A DNA stretch of 51,561 nt from Saprospiraceae bacterium (GTDB lineage Bacteria > Bacteroidota > Bacteroidia > Chitinophagales > Saprospiraceae). Positions within the stretch are counted from its first letter, which is position 1. Each line of letters starts with the position of its first letter. The notes beneath the pieces were generated by a model. The model saw only the letters and a list, made by a program, of their open reading frames with translations. It had not been told where the DNA came from and searched no databases. This document shows positions 35,970 through 43,536 of this stretch, one piece after another. The translations under genes were made by a program, and so were the position numbers. The stretch covers positions 1 to 51,561 of the forward strand of contig JAEUUT010000136.1 in assembly GCA_016787415.1 (NCBI GenBank). Direction: 5' to 3'.

Positions 35970-36003
35970 TTTGCAGCGAATTTTCTCAAACCCCTTACCT
36001 TTG
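35970..36003 (+). promoter_or_regulatory. Bacteroidota-type promoter of the SCP2 gene
   Basis: TTTG (35970-35973) and TACCTTTG (35996-36003) are separated by 22 bases, close to the TTG-N19-22-TAnnTTTG arrangement described for Bacteroidota. It drives towards the SCP2 gene, with a leader of about 95 bases that includes a heptad array. Confidence 0.6.
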
Positions 36004-36057
36004 GGCAAAACTACCCAAACCCACATTAACCCTGCGTTAATTCTTCCAATGTTGCCC

Positions 36058-36103
36058 CCACTCACTACTCACCACTCACTACTCACCACTCACCACTCCC
36101 TCC
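36058..36103. repeat. Heptad array (CACTCAC/TACTCAC/CACTCAC) directly before the SCP2 start codon
   Basis: About six 7-bp units (CCACTCA, CTACTCA, CCACTCA, CTACTCA, CCACTCA, CCACTCC) end at the ATG (36104). This is the only array in the window that does not follow a stop codon: it lies in a divergent region, entirely in the presumed 5' leader. No inverted partner is present nearby. Confidence 0.85.
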
Positions 36104-36415
36104 ATGGACGTTAAAGAATTCCTGTTTTCTCTCCCAGCCAAAGTAAAACCCGAAGTAGTAGAAGGCGTTTCTACCTTGTTCCACTTCGATATTTCCGAAG
36201 CAGGCCAGTTTACTGCCCAAATTGAAAATGGTCAGATGACCGTCACAGAGGGCCTGAGCGGCGAACCCAACTGCAAAGTAACCACCAGCGCCGAATCTTT
36301 TAAAAAACTCCTCAGTGGCGATCTCAACCCCATGATGGCCATGATGACCGGCAAACTGAAAATCAGCAACCCGGGCGAAATGCTGAAATATGCGAAGATG
36401 TTTGGACTGATGTGA
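36104..36415 (+). CDS. SCP2 sterol-binding domain protein
   Basis: This 103-residue protein is a stand-alone SCP2 fold: an amphipathic N-terminal helix, then FHFDISEAGQFTAQIENGQM, and the typical ending LLSGDLNPMMAMMTGKLKISNPGEMLKYAKMF. It probably binds lipids or acyl-CoA in the cytoplasm. No signal peptide. Its stop codon shares its last base with the first base of a perfect 63-bp palindrome. Confidence 0.92.
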   Translation: MDVKEFLFSLPAKVKPEVVEGVSTLFHFDISEAGQFTAQIENGQMTVTEGLSGEPNCKVTTSAESFKKLLSGDLNPMMAMMTGKLKISNPGEMLKYAKMFGLM

Positions 36416-36558
36416 AAAAAGTCCTGAGTCGTAAGTCCTGAGCCCTGAGTCTGTAGAGTACACCTATATACCCTTGGCATTTATAAATAGTGATACCAAG
36501 GGTATATAGGTGTACTCTACAGACTCAGGGCTCAGGACTTACGACTCAGGACTTTTTT
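36415..36558. repeat. Perfect 63-bp inverted repeat with AGTCCTG heptads between convergent genes
   Basis: The arms 36415-36477 and 36496-36558 are exact reverse complements over all 63 bp, with an 18-base loop. Each arm has an A/T-run at its outer end, then AGTCCTGAGTCGTAAGTCCTGAG-type units (7-bp period), then a unique stem GTAGAGTACACCTATATACC and CTTGG. The left arm begins in the SCP2 stop codon, and the right arm ends 1 base before the S4-protein stop. Outer AAAAAA/TTTTTT runs give a terminator-like hairpin with a T-tail in both directions. The blocks GTAGAGT and GGTGTACTCTA recur at 49939-50011. Confidence 0.95.
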
Positions 36559-36559
36559 C

Positions 36560-36943
36560 TCAAGACTTCATCTTATCTATTTCCCTTCGCTCCTTCTTCG
36601 TTGGCCGGCCACTTCCTCTTTCTCGTTTTTCGCTGGTAGGTGTGGCATTCGTAAACCAGGCTTCGTATTTGTTCTTTTCGGCAGCAGGCGTCACGTCTTC
36701 ATAACAGGTTGCAGCAATGGGTGCGCCGACGCGTTTTTCGATCAATTGAATCGCCCGGTATTCAAATGTAAATCCCTCCTTTTTGACAGCCACTACATCG
36801 CCTTCTACAATCATATGAGAAGGTTTGACGGCTATGCCTGCTATTTTCACCTTGCCTCCTTTGCAGGCATCTGTGGCGATGGTGCGACTTTTGAAAATGC
36901 GCACACTCCAGAGCCATTTGTCAATTCTGACTTTATTTTCCAT
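36560..36943 (-). CDS. S4-domain RNA-binding protein (Hsp15-like)
   Basis: This 127-residue protein has an N-terminal S4 domain (RIDKWLWSVRIFKSRTIATDACKGGKVKIAG), as in heat-shock protein 15, which binds stalled 50S-nascent chain complexes. The C-terminal half diverges and ends in a lysine/arginine-rich tail (RGSGRPTKKERREIDKMKS). Size and layout match the Hsp15/HslR family. It is convergent with the SCP2 gene. Confidence 0.88.
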   Translation of the reverse strand: MENKVRIDKWLWSVRIFKSRTIATDACKGGKVKIAGIAVKPSHMIVEGDVVAVKKEGFTFEYRAIQLIEKRVGAPIAATCYEDVTPAAEKNKYEAWFTNATPTSEKRERGSGRPTKKERREIDKMKS

Positions 36944-36959
36944 TCGTAGTAGACATTAA

Positions 36960-36996
36960 ACGGTTTGCGTGTAATGCTTGCAACACTGCAAACCGT
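36960..36996. other. Perfect 9-bp inverted repeat upstream of the S4 gene
   Basis: ACGGTTTGC (36960-36968) pairs with GCAAACCGT (36988-36996) across 19 bases. It sits 17 bp upstream of the S4 gene start codon, so it could be an operator or a leader hairpin. It is not part of a heptad array. Confidence 0.4.
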
Positions 36997-37012
36997 ATTT
37001 TATAGCAGACAT

Positions 37013-37059
37013 AAAAAACGCCCAACGAACGCAAAGTTCGCCGGGCGACGGTTTTTTTT
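37013..37059. terminator. Conventional bidirectional intrinsic terminator
   Basis: Stem CGCCCAACGAAC (37019-37030) pairs with GTTCGCCGGGCG (37036-37047) with two mismatches and a 5-base loop. It is flanked by an A-run on the left (37013-37018) and eight T on the right (37052-37059). It can end transcription of the minus-strand lipoprotein gene and any plus-strand read-through. It shows that ordinary terminators exist here next to the heptad elements. Confidence 0.7.
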
Positions 37060-37088
37060 ACATACCTGCTGAAAAATCTTTCCAGGAC

Positions 37089-37139
37089 GGGGTTGGGGAA
37101 GGAGGGGGCGGTGGATGAAAAGGGGTGGGGTTTAAGGGG
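37089..37139 (+). other. G-run cluster with G-quadruplex potential
   Basis: Six runs of at least four G lie on the plus strand: 37089-37092, 37095-37098, 37104-37108, 37122-37125, 37127-37130 and 37136-37139. This meets the usual four-run quadruplex pattern. It sits between the terminator hairpin and a GGGCAAG heptad array, downstream of the minus-strand lipoprotein gene. Confidence 0.6.
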
Positions 37140-37308
37140 CAAGAGGCAAGGGGCAAGAGGCAAAATGCAAAAGGCAAAATGCAAGGGGCAAAGGGCAAGA
37201 GGCAAATAGCAAAAGGCAGGATTTGAGACAGTAGAACAGGTAATTTATTCATTATTTGGCCAAAATTGCCCTTTGCCCTTTGCCCCTTGCCTCTTGCCCT
37301 TTGCCCCT
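37134..37308. repeat. Heptad arrays (GGGCAAG/GGCAAAA) in inverted orientation
   Basis: The left array 37134-37219 has about twelve 7-bp units (GGGGCAA, GAGGCAA, AATGCAA, AAGGCAA and so on). The right array 37267-37308 has six complementary units. The centre includes ATTTGGCCAAAAT (37254-37266), a perfect short palindrome. The right array ends 5 bp from the stop of the minus-strand lipoprotein. The left array translates as a repetitive open frame (36933-37205, minus), which I reject as a gene. Confidence 0.88.
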
Positions 37309-37313
37309 AATTT

Positions 37314-37721
37314 CTACTGAACGCGCTCAAAAGTCACCTCATAACGAGTGCCTTCGTATACCGTCTCGGCTTTCATGGTATTGCTGGTAAGGTCGCTAAT
37401 TTCATACGTGCTGCTGGTGTTGTTGAACGTAAGAATCAGGTCTTGTTTGGCTTCGTCTTCTTTCCAGTCGCCATTGTACGACTGTGTGCTGGAACCTCCG
37501 AACGGCAGGGTAGTGATAACGTCGAGGTCAAATTCCTGGCTGGATTGCAGATCAAGATTAAATTGAACGATGGCGGAGTAGTCAGTGCCTCCTGATTTTA
37601 CCTGGCTGGAGTGCCAGTTGCCTGCCAGGCGGTCTTGCAAAGAATCGTCTTTCTTGCAGGAAACGAATGAAACGGCGGAAATGAACAGGAGGGCCAGAAG
37701 GCTGTGAACAGCGTTTTTCAT
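37314..37721 (-). CDS. Lipocalin-like lipoprotein
   Basis: This 135-residue protein has a lipobox (AVSFVSCKKDD). It is followed by LAGNWHSSQV and a beta-rich body (FNLDLQSSQEFDLDV, YNGDWKEDEAKQDLILTF, YEVTFERVQ), consistent with the small lipocalin-like family in Bacteroidota. Envelope location; ligand unknown. Confidence 0.75.
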   Translation of the reverse strand: MKNAVHSLLALLFISAVSFVSCKKDDSLQDRLAGNWHSSQVKSGGTDYSAIVQFNLDLQSSQEFDLDVITTLPFGGSSTQSYNGDWKEDEAKQDLILTFNNTSSTYEISDLTSNTMKAETVYEGTRYEVTFERVQ

Positions 37722-37873
37722 GATTGAAAAGATTGAAAAGTGATAGATCAGGTTTTGGATTGAATGATTGGTTTTGGTCGGGTTTCCGTCATAAATGCCC
37801 GGATTTTTGCTTTATTGCCGACGAACGTTCAATTTCACTTACATTTAAATGTTTCATAACAAATCCTTATTTG

Positions 37874-37881
37874 TAACTTCG
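37874..37881 (+). promoter_or_regulatory. Possible -7 element for the downstream plus-strand gene
   Basis: TAACTTCG, one mismatch from TAnnTTTG, lies about 95 bp before the ATG at 37976. The 254-bp divergent region around it has no other recognisable feature. Confidence 0.3.
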
Positions 37882-37975
37882 CGTCATTAATCCGTCCAAA
37901 GTCAACTTCCGTTGGCCAGTGATTACATTCCTGCCCGTGGTTAATCTCATATGTTTTCACACTTTAACCATTCAT

Positions 37976-38776
37976 ATGCGCAGATTATTTACTGTTTGGA
38001 CGCTCTTCATTTGTTCCATTTCCATTCTTTCCGCTCAATTGCCTGCCCGGCTCAACATCAAACTCGGCCTGAATGTGGGCGCTTCCAGGCTATACCACGA
38101 CACGGATTTTCAAAGCACCGTGCTGAATGCCGATTTTAAACGTGTGGAAGAATATGTGGAAGAGGCCTTTCGAGATGAAGGCATCGATTACGACTACACC
38201 TGGGAAAAATATGCCGACGACAATAAACTGCGCTCCAGTTACCTGCAACCGCGCTTCGGCTTTTCCATGCATGTTTCTTACGATAAATGGCCTGCATTCC
38301 TGATTCTGGATGCCATGAGTTCGCCCTCCGGCTACGAGCGGATGGCTTACAGCGGCACGCTGGGCCTGGGCAAAGACTTTGAAATAGGGGATAACATCGG
38401 CATGTTCCTGACTTTTGTTGGTGGCTATAAATACGTGTTCGACAAAGGTTTTGGCGATAAAACCATTGTCAACAGCATTGGCGATAAATCGCAGCGCAAC
38501 CACCTGCAGCAGTATTTTGGGGCCCGCGAACCGCTCGGCTCCCAAAAAGGCAACCTATTTACCCTGCGCGCCGGCATCGGCAAGGAACTTGGCGAAGATA
38601 GCAATATGACCACTGGCCTCGAAGTGTACGGCGAACTCGACCTGACCGACCGCATTCAGCGCCAGTCCAGAATGACCAACGCCGGTATTCAAGCCTATTT
38701 CCGTTTCCGTTTGTTTGGAAGGGCGCGTGAAGAAGCGCATTTTTACCCGAACCCGGGAGGAGGGAATAAGAAGTAA
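37976..38776 (+). CDS. Secreted protein, probable outer-membrane beta-barrel, function unknown
   Basis: This 266-residue protein has a signal peptide (MRRLFTVWTLFICSISILSAQ). The alternating aromatic/hydrophobic beta pattern includes NIKLGLNVGASRLYHD, YLQPRFGFSMHVSYDKWPAFLILDAM, GMFLTFVGGYKYVFDKGF and NAGIQAYFRFRLF, as in small outer-membrane barrels of the PorT/OmpW size class. The C-terminal tail after the last strand is polar (HFYPNPGGGNKK). The start at 37976 is chosen for the signal peptide; the frame opens at 37919. The family is not recognised with confidence. Confidence 0.7.
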   Translation: MRRLFTVWTLFICSISILSAQLPARLNIKLGLNVGASRLYHDTDFQSTVLNADFKRVEEYVEEAFRDEGIDYDYTWEKYADDNKLRSSYLQPRFGFSMHVSYDKWPAFLILDAMSSPSGYERMAYSGTLGLGKDFEIGDNIGMFLTFVGGYKYVFDKGFGDKTIVNSIGDKSQRNHLQQYFGAREPLGSQKGNLFTLRAGIGKELGEDSNMTTGLEVYGELDLTDRIQRQSRMTNAGIQAYFRFRLFGRAREEAHFYPNPGGGNKK

Positions 38777-38912
38777 GGGGCAAGGGGCAAATTTTACGGC
38801 TCGATGAGGAACAGATTGAACCTCATCGAGCCGTAATAATTTCGAAGGCTGGCGGCTCCTGAATTTTTGGCAAATCGCCAAGGCCCGCTCTTAATTTTTG
38901 CCCTTTGCCCGT
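38777..38912. repeat. GGGCAAG heptads flanking a perfect 16-bp stem, convergent intergenic
   Basis: Short GGGGCAA units follow the stop at 38776, and complementary units (TTTGCCC) lie at 38897-38910. Inside, 38794-38809 and 38821-38836 form a perfect 16-bp stem with an 11-base loop. This is a plausible terminator for the plus-strand gene, although no T-run directly follows the stem. A TTTTTGGCAAATCGCCAA segment lies at 38864-38881. Confidence 0.8.
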
Positions 38913-38938
38913 TGTTCTTTTCCGCTTATTTTTTGTTC

Positions 38939-38984
38939 ACCTCTCACCTCTCACCTCTCACCTCTCACCTCTCACCTCTCACTT
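38939..38984. repeat. Heptad array (CTCACCT), running into the PPK2 stop codon
   Basis: Six consecutive, nearly identical units occur. On the minus strand they read TGAGAGG repeated, and the stop codon TGA (38979-38981) is the first triplet of the first unit. The same unit fills 29569-29601. Confidence 0.9.
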
Positions 38985-39731
38985 CCCCGGCACAGGCATA
39001 CTCATATTCAATTTTTCCAGTCCCTCTACCAATATTTTCAGGATAAAATAGTCGCGGTACCAGCGGTTATCTACTGGACAGATATGCCAGGGAACGCTGC
39101 TTTCATTGATGGCGTATTCATAGGCTTCCATGTACTGATCCCAGAGTTTTCGCTCTTCCCAGTCGCCCGGATTGTGTTTCCAGTATTTGTTTGGGTCGTC
39201 CAGGCGTTCCTGCAACTGAACGGCCTGTTCTTCCTTGGAAATGTGCATGTAGAACTTGAAAATCAAGGTGTTGTTGTCAAATTCCAGGAGTTCTTCGAAT
39301 GCGTTGATGGCAGCCATACGTTTTTTTACGCGGGTCATATCGATCCATTTGTGTACGCGCTGGATCAGAATATCTTCGTAGTGGCTGCGGTTGAAAATGG
39401 TCAGCATTCCTTTCTCGGGTGCCCAGCGGTGTACCCGCCACAGAAAATCGTGCGCCATTTCAATTTCAGTAGGTTTTTTATACGATACCAGGTCGAGGCC
39501 TGCAATAGTGCAATCGCGGAATACCCGGCGCACAGCCCCATCTTTGCCACTGGCATCCATGCCCTGAAAAATGACTAGAACGGAGTGCTTACCTTCTGCG
39601 TACAGCAGGTGGTGCAATTCGCCGAATCGTTCGACGAGCCGCTCGGTTTCTTCTGCCACATCTTTTTTCTTGAGGCCTTTAGGCGCTTCAGTAGGAATTT
39701 CTGATAGTTTTATGAGTTGCTTGGCAGCCAT
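38979..39731 (-). CDS. Polyphosphate kinase 2 family protein
   Basis: This 250-residue cytoplasmic P-loop kinase uses polyphosphate to phosphorylate nucleotides. Walker A GMDASGKDG is at residues 57-65, the lid-region arginines are in the VRRVFRDC block, and Walker B-like IFNRSHYEDIL follows. The KPTEIEMAHDFLWRVHRWAPEKG block is diagnostic. Length suits a single-domain class I-type PPK2. It is convergent with the barrel-like protein, and its stop lies in a heptad array. Confidence 0.93.
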   Translation of the reverse strand: MAAKQLIKLSEIPTEAPKGLKKKDVAEETERLVERFGELHHLLYAEGKHSVLVIFQGMDASGKDGAVRRVFRDCTIAGLDLVSYKKPTEIEMAHDFLWRVHRWAPEKGMLTIFNRSHYEDILIQRVHKWIDMTRVKKRMAAINAFEELLEFDNNTLIFKFYMHISKEEQAVQLQERLDDPNKYWKHNPGDWEERKLWDQYMEAYEYAINESSVPWHICPVDNRWYRDYFILKILVEGLEKLNMSMPVPGK

Positions 39732-39783
39732 TGGTTGTTCGTTTTGGATACTAATAGATTGATTTACAGCAAATAGTATAGCG

Positions 39784-40722
39784 TTATCCCATTCGGGCGC
39801 GTTTCACCATCCAGGTTTGCAGGATTTGATTGAAACCTTTGTTGATGTCGGCCTCCACAAAATCGATTTTGAATTGCAGGCATTTCATACGCAGTTGCGC
39901 CGTGAATTCCGCCACCTGTTTGATGTAAAATTCCTTGACGAGATTGGGTTGAAGTTTTACCTGCTCGCCACTTTCCATGTCGACAAATATGTAGGGCCGG
40001 TTTTCGAACTCGAAATCCAGTTCCTTGCTTTTGTCTGTCACATGAAACAGAATTACTTCGTGCTTGGCATAGCGGAGGTGTTGCAACGCCGCGAACAAAT
40101 CTTCCGCTTTGCCGGGCTGTTCCATCACATCGGTAAAAATGACCACCAGCGATCGGCGGTGTATGCTTTCTGCAATTTGGTGCAGACTGGCAGCCAGGTC
40201 GGTCGTTTTGTTCAGTTGCTGTTGTTCAATGAGTTCCGACAATTTGGTCAGCAACAGCCGGTAATGTACCGTACTGGATTTGGCCGAAGAACTAAAACGC
40301 ACCTCATTATCGAATAAAGTAAGCCCGTACGCGTCGCGCTGGCGCCTGAGCGCATTCATCAAAACGGCGGCCGATTGCGCGGCAAAACTGAACTTGTTGA
40401 AGTATTTGTATTTCTGGGGCTGTTTTTCGTCCCAGGGGTAATACATGGTAGAGGAGGCGTCTACCACAATATGGCAACGCAGGTTGGTTTCTTCCTCGAA
40501 TTTTTTGGTGAAGAGTTTATCTGTTCGCCCGAATACTTTCCAGTCGATATTTCGGGTCGATTCGCCCGAGTTGTACAGGCGGTGTTCCGCAAATTCCACC
40601 GAAAAACCATGAAACGGACTGCGGTGCAACCCCACGATAAAACCTTCCACCACCTGTTGTGCCAGCAATTCCAGGTTGCTACCCAGCGAACGTATGTCCT
40701 GACTCTCTAATACCTGTGTCAT
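39784..40722 (-). CDS. DUF58 domain protein (MoxR-associated, vWA-like)
   Basis: This 312-residue protein has the DUF58 core (GEHRLYNSGESTRNIDWKVFGRTDKLFTKKFEEE, given as location ~45-78). It continues into a von Willebrand A-like fold with the metal-site motif VDASSTMYYP and VVIFTDVMEQPG. DUF58 proteins pair with MoxR AAA+ ATPases, but no MoxR or BatA/B genes are here. It has no membrane segment. A TACATTTG element is upstream at 40752-40759. Confidence 0.9.
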   Translation of the reverse strand: MTQVLESQDIRSLGSNLELLAQQVVEGFIVGLHRSPFHGFSVEFAEHRLYNSGESTRNIDWKVFGRTDKLFTKKFEEETNLRCHIVVDASSTMYYPWDEKQPQKYKYFNKFSFAAQSAAVLMNALRRQRDAYGLTLFDNEVRFSSSAKSSTVHYRLLLTKLSELIEQQQLNKTTDLAASLHQIAESIHRRSLVVIFTDVMEQPGKAEDLFAALQHLRYAKHEVILFHVTDKSKELDFEFENRPYIFVDMESGEQVKLQPNLVKEFYIKQVAEFTAQLRMKCLQFKIDFVEADINKGFNQILQTWMVKRARMG

Positions 40723-40751
40723 TCTTTGTGATTTAAGCGCTTAATGCGCGA

Positions 40752-40759
40752 CAAATGTA
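40752..40759 (-). promoter_or_regulatory. Putative -7 element of the DUF58 gene
   Basis: The minus strand reads TACATTTG, an exact TAnnTTTG match, about 30 bp before the start codon at 40722. Confidence 0.5.
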
Positions 40760-40788
40760 GATAACCTCTTTCATATGCAGAAAGTTGT

Positions 40789-43278
40789 TCAGGATTTCAC
40801 AAATCGTTGAATCGACCTTTTGCCATCGCCGAATAATACTTCGGCCCAATACACACCTGCGGGCAGATTGTCGAGCGATAATGGAGTGGATAGCGTTCCA
40901 TTTTCGAATGAAAACTCCCGGCGACGGATTCCAACAGCGTCGTACAAATATACCTGACTGAACACTTCTGTCGAGGAAATAGTAATCATCCTGCCGGCCG
41001 GGTTGGGAAATACCTGAAACCGCTTGATCGCATTTTCGGTGTCCAACGGCAAAGAATCCATCACAAAACGCGCCGTCAGTTCAAGGTCTTCGTTGAACAC
41101 CAGCAAAATACTATCTGACAGCCCCGCGCTCGGTGCAGACCATCCGGCAAACGTCCAACCGGGGTTGGCCACCGCCTTCACTGGCACGGGCACGCCCTTG
41201 AAGTAGCGACCTACCCAGGGTAACTGAAGCGAATCGAAATGCAGGGTGCTGAAATGAATTGTTCCTGCCCCGGGCGGCTCGGTTTTTAGTTCTACAGACA
41301 CCACGCCTTCCGCTTCTGGAAAGGTTTGGACGACGTGCTGGAAACTCAAATCTGCCCTTGAATAGGCAAAGTTGCGCATTTTTTGAACATTATCCTGCCA
41401 ATAGGATACCCAGCCAGGCGAAGCGAACCAGCGTTCAAAATGCTGGCTTATTTCCGGTACATACCGGTTTTCAAATGCATCGAGGCGAATGAGCAGGCGG
41501 TATTTTTCAAAAACGGTATTGAGCAAATCGGCCGTTCTGTTGATGAAATAATGGCGATACTGTTCATTTTCAAGCGCCCGCCGCAGGATCACCGTTTGCC
41601 AGTCGGCTGTGGCCCAATAACTGTTCATACTATCCAGCGCCCGGGCAAAAGCATTTTGCCCTGCATAGCCCGTGTTCCAGCCAAAATCAGTGGTCATGAG
41701 CCCAAAACTCAGGTCAAAATCAAAAGGCACCCATTGCCATAGCGCGCCAGACTCCCGCTCTCTGAAACGCCGCCAGTTTTTGCCCGGCCAATCTACATTG
41801 TCCGACACAATCTGGAAAATGCAGTAATCGGTGAAATTGGCCATGTCATTTTGCTGCGCCATTTCCCGATAGGTTTCATCATTCGTAAAATCCTGATTGT
41901 TAAGCCATTGCCAGAACATTTGCCAACCCAGGCTGTCGCCTTCCAACGCATTTCCATAAAATTCAATGAAATCGATGTTGTCCTCGTCGACATCGAAATG
42001 TCGCTTGATGAAATACTTGTTGTGCTGTTCGCGCACATTGTGAATGCCCCAGTACGCGCCGTTCAGGTACACCACAGAAGGCTGGAATGACTGAAATGCG
42101 AGTGAAACGGTATCAAGAACCGGACGAAGATCGCTCAGGTCTGTTGCCAAAGACCCAACATACGCGTCTCTGAACATGGTCACACACCAGTCTTGCCCGC
42201 TGTTGCGCAAAACCAGGCTTTTGAACTTCTCCTGCGACAGATCAGGAAAAACCGGATATTCAATTTCCTGCGCCCCGAATGCAGGCTGGGCTTTGAGCAG
42301 CAGGCTTTTTTGAGGCAACGCCAGACTGCCGCTCCCAAAGGGCTCCACAGCTATATCGGCTACAAAACCAACCTGCCCATCCGTCTGTATCCAGGTAGCA
42401 TTCGCAGGCACTTCCACGTTGGATAATTCCATTGCCTGTGTATAAATGCCACTCGTGGAATCGAAAAAGTCATCGGGGTCGAATACCAGCGAAACAATGG
42501 GAAATGTGTGCGGCGCTACAAACAGGTAACTGTAAGAAGCCGTGCGTCCGGCAGTATATTCGGGTGCAAAAGCACGCGCGCGAACAATGGTAGTTTGCTG
42601 AATATCAAGCGGTTGGGTGTACAACGAATCATTTTGATCCGGTATTTTTCCATCAAAACGGAGCCGGATTTCTGCGCCGGGTGTGGCACAGGAAAAAATC
42701 ACCAGCAAGGGCTCTCCATAGCGGCCGGAAGGAACGGAGGCAATAGGTGTGGCCGTTAGTGGAACACTGGTAGAGGTGGCATTGGAAGCCCCAGGGGTAG
42801 GCGCAGGACAAAACACCCATTCGCCGGTACCATCGGGCTGGCGGGCCAGGGAAATGTCGGTCGTTTGCTGTCCGAAACTCCATTCGTCGAGCAAAAGACT
42901 ATCCGGACTGGACAGCAAAAATGACTCTCCCGCAGCATCAAGTTTGAAAGGGGCATGCAAGGCACCTTGTTCCGGCTCGTCGTCGAGCCAAAGCAGCAAG
43001 AAACTACCTGCTTCAACGATCGTTTCAGCAGATCCCGAGGGTATTTTCCATTTGAATGGTTGAGCGGTTTTATCTGAAATGAAAAAACCGGCAAGGTCGA
43101 CTGCCTCGTCGCCCGAATTGTAAATTTCTACCCAGTCGTCATAATCGCCGGATGTATCGGCGACAATGGACTGATTGGATGCCAGTATTTCGTTGATTTT
43201 CAGCGACTGCGCCACTGAAACAAACGAAAACAATAGAAAAACGGGAACAAAACGGAAACGCGAGTAAAGAAGATGCAT
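40789..43278 (-). CDS. CotH-kinase-domain surface protein with lamin-tail domain and T9SS sorting signal
   Basis: This 829-residue protein has a signal peptide (to about SVAQ), then a lamin-tail-like domain (LKINEILASNQS...DYDDWVEIYNSGDEAVDLAGFFISD, residues ~25-130). A chitobiase/hexosaminidase C-terminal-like segment follows (~180-260). The CotH kinase-like domain has NGAYWGIHNVREQHNKYFIKRHF and WVPFDFDLSFG. A bacterial-repeat-like domain (PGWTFAGWSAPS) comes next. The last ~85 residues form a type A sorting domain (VFPNPAGRMITISS, VYLYDAVGIRRREF, LPAGVYWAEVLFGDGKRSIQRFV). CotH-type enzymes can phosphorylate secreted proteins; activity here is inference. Confidence 0.9.
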   Translation of the reverse strand: MHLLYSRFRFVPVFLLFSFVSVAQSLKINEILASNQSIVADTSGDYDDWVEIYNSGDEAVDLAGFFISDKTAQPFKWKIPSGSAETIVEAGSFLLLWLDDEPEQGALHAPFKLDAAGESFLLSSPDSLLLDEWSFGQQTTDISLARQPDGTGEWVFCPAPTPGASNATSTSVPLTATPIASVPSGRYGEPLLVIFSCATPGAEIRLRFDGKIPDQNDSLYTQPLDIQQTTIVRARAFAPEYTAGRTASYSYLFVAPHTFPIVSLVFDPDDFFDSTSGIYTQAMELSNVEVPANATWIQTDGQVGFVADIAVEPFGSGSLALPQKSLLLKAQPAFGAQEIEYPVFPDLSQEKFKSLVLRNSGQDWCVTMFRDAYVGSLATDLSDLRPVLDTVSLAFQSFQPSVVYLNGAYWGIHNVREQHNKYFIKRHFDVDEDNIDFIEFYGNALEGDSLGWQMFWQWLNNQDFTNDETYREMAQQNDMANFTDYCIFQIVSDNVDWPGKNWRRFRERESGALWQWVPFDFDLSFGLMTTDFGWNTGYAGQNAFARALDSMNSYWATADWQTVILRRALENEQYRHYFINRTADLLNTVFEKYRLLIRLDAFENRYVPEISQHFERWFASPGWVSYWQDNVQKMRNFAYSRADLSFQHVVQTFPEAEGVVSVELKTEPPGAGTIHFSTLHFDSLQLPWVGRYFKGVPVPVKAVANPGWTFAGWSAPSAGLSDSILLVFNEDLELTARFVMDSLPLDTENAIKRFQVFPNPAGRMITISSTEVFSQVYLYDAVGIRRREFSFENGTLSTPLSLDNLPAGVYWAEVLFGDGKRSIQRFVKS

Positions 43279-43300
43279 GAGGCAGGAATTATGTGCAGGA

Positions 43301-43308
43301 CAAATATA
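43301..43308 (-). promoter_or_regulatory. Putative -7 element of the CotH-domain gene
   Basis: The minus strand reads TATATTTG, an exact TAnnTTTG match, 22 bp before the ATG at 43278. Confidence 0.5.
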
Positions 43309-43347
43309 ACATTCTGATATAAATTCCTGTGCCCGCCTGATGCGTTC

Positions 43348-43437
43348 CTAGTTCATTTGTTGAAATGCCCAGTAGAGCAGGACAATGTGAAACAACAAAG
43401 TGACAACGGTGACGATGGATTTACTTTTAGATTTCAT
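43348..43437 (-). CDS. Possible 29-residue membrane microprotein
   Basis: A short open frame encodes a basic N-terminus (MKSKSKS) followed by one hydrophobic helix (VTVVTLLFHIVLLYWAF). It lies between ppc and the CotH-domain gene on the same strand. The frame is open upstream to 43533, but that part is not convincing. The charge-then-helix pattern is protein-like, yet the length is too short to be sure. Confidence 0.3.
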   Translation of the reverse strand: MKSKSKSIVTVVTLLFHIVLLYWAFQQMN

Positions 43438-43536
43438 AATCAAAAAGTCGCAAATCGGTTTGGGTGCGACACAGGTATTCTTCCAAAACCTGTGCCAGTT
43501 TTGCCTAATGAAATCTAACTTATTGAAAGTCAATAC

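Noticed and set aside
36933..37205. 90-codon ORF on the minus strand
   Set aside because: About a third of it is direct translation of the GGGCAAG heptad array, giving a repetitive L/P/C-rich peptide. It also covers a terminator hairpin and lacks any domain.
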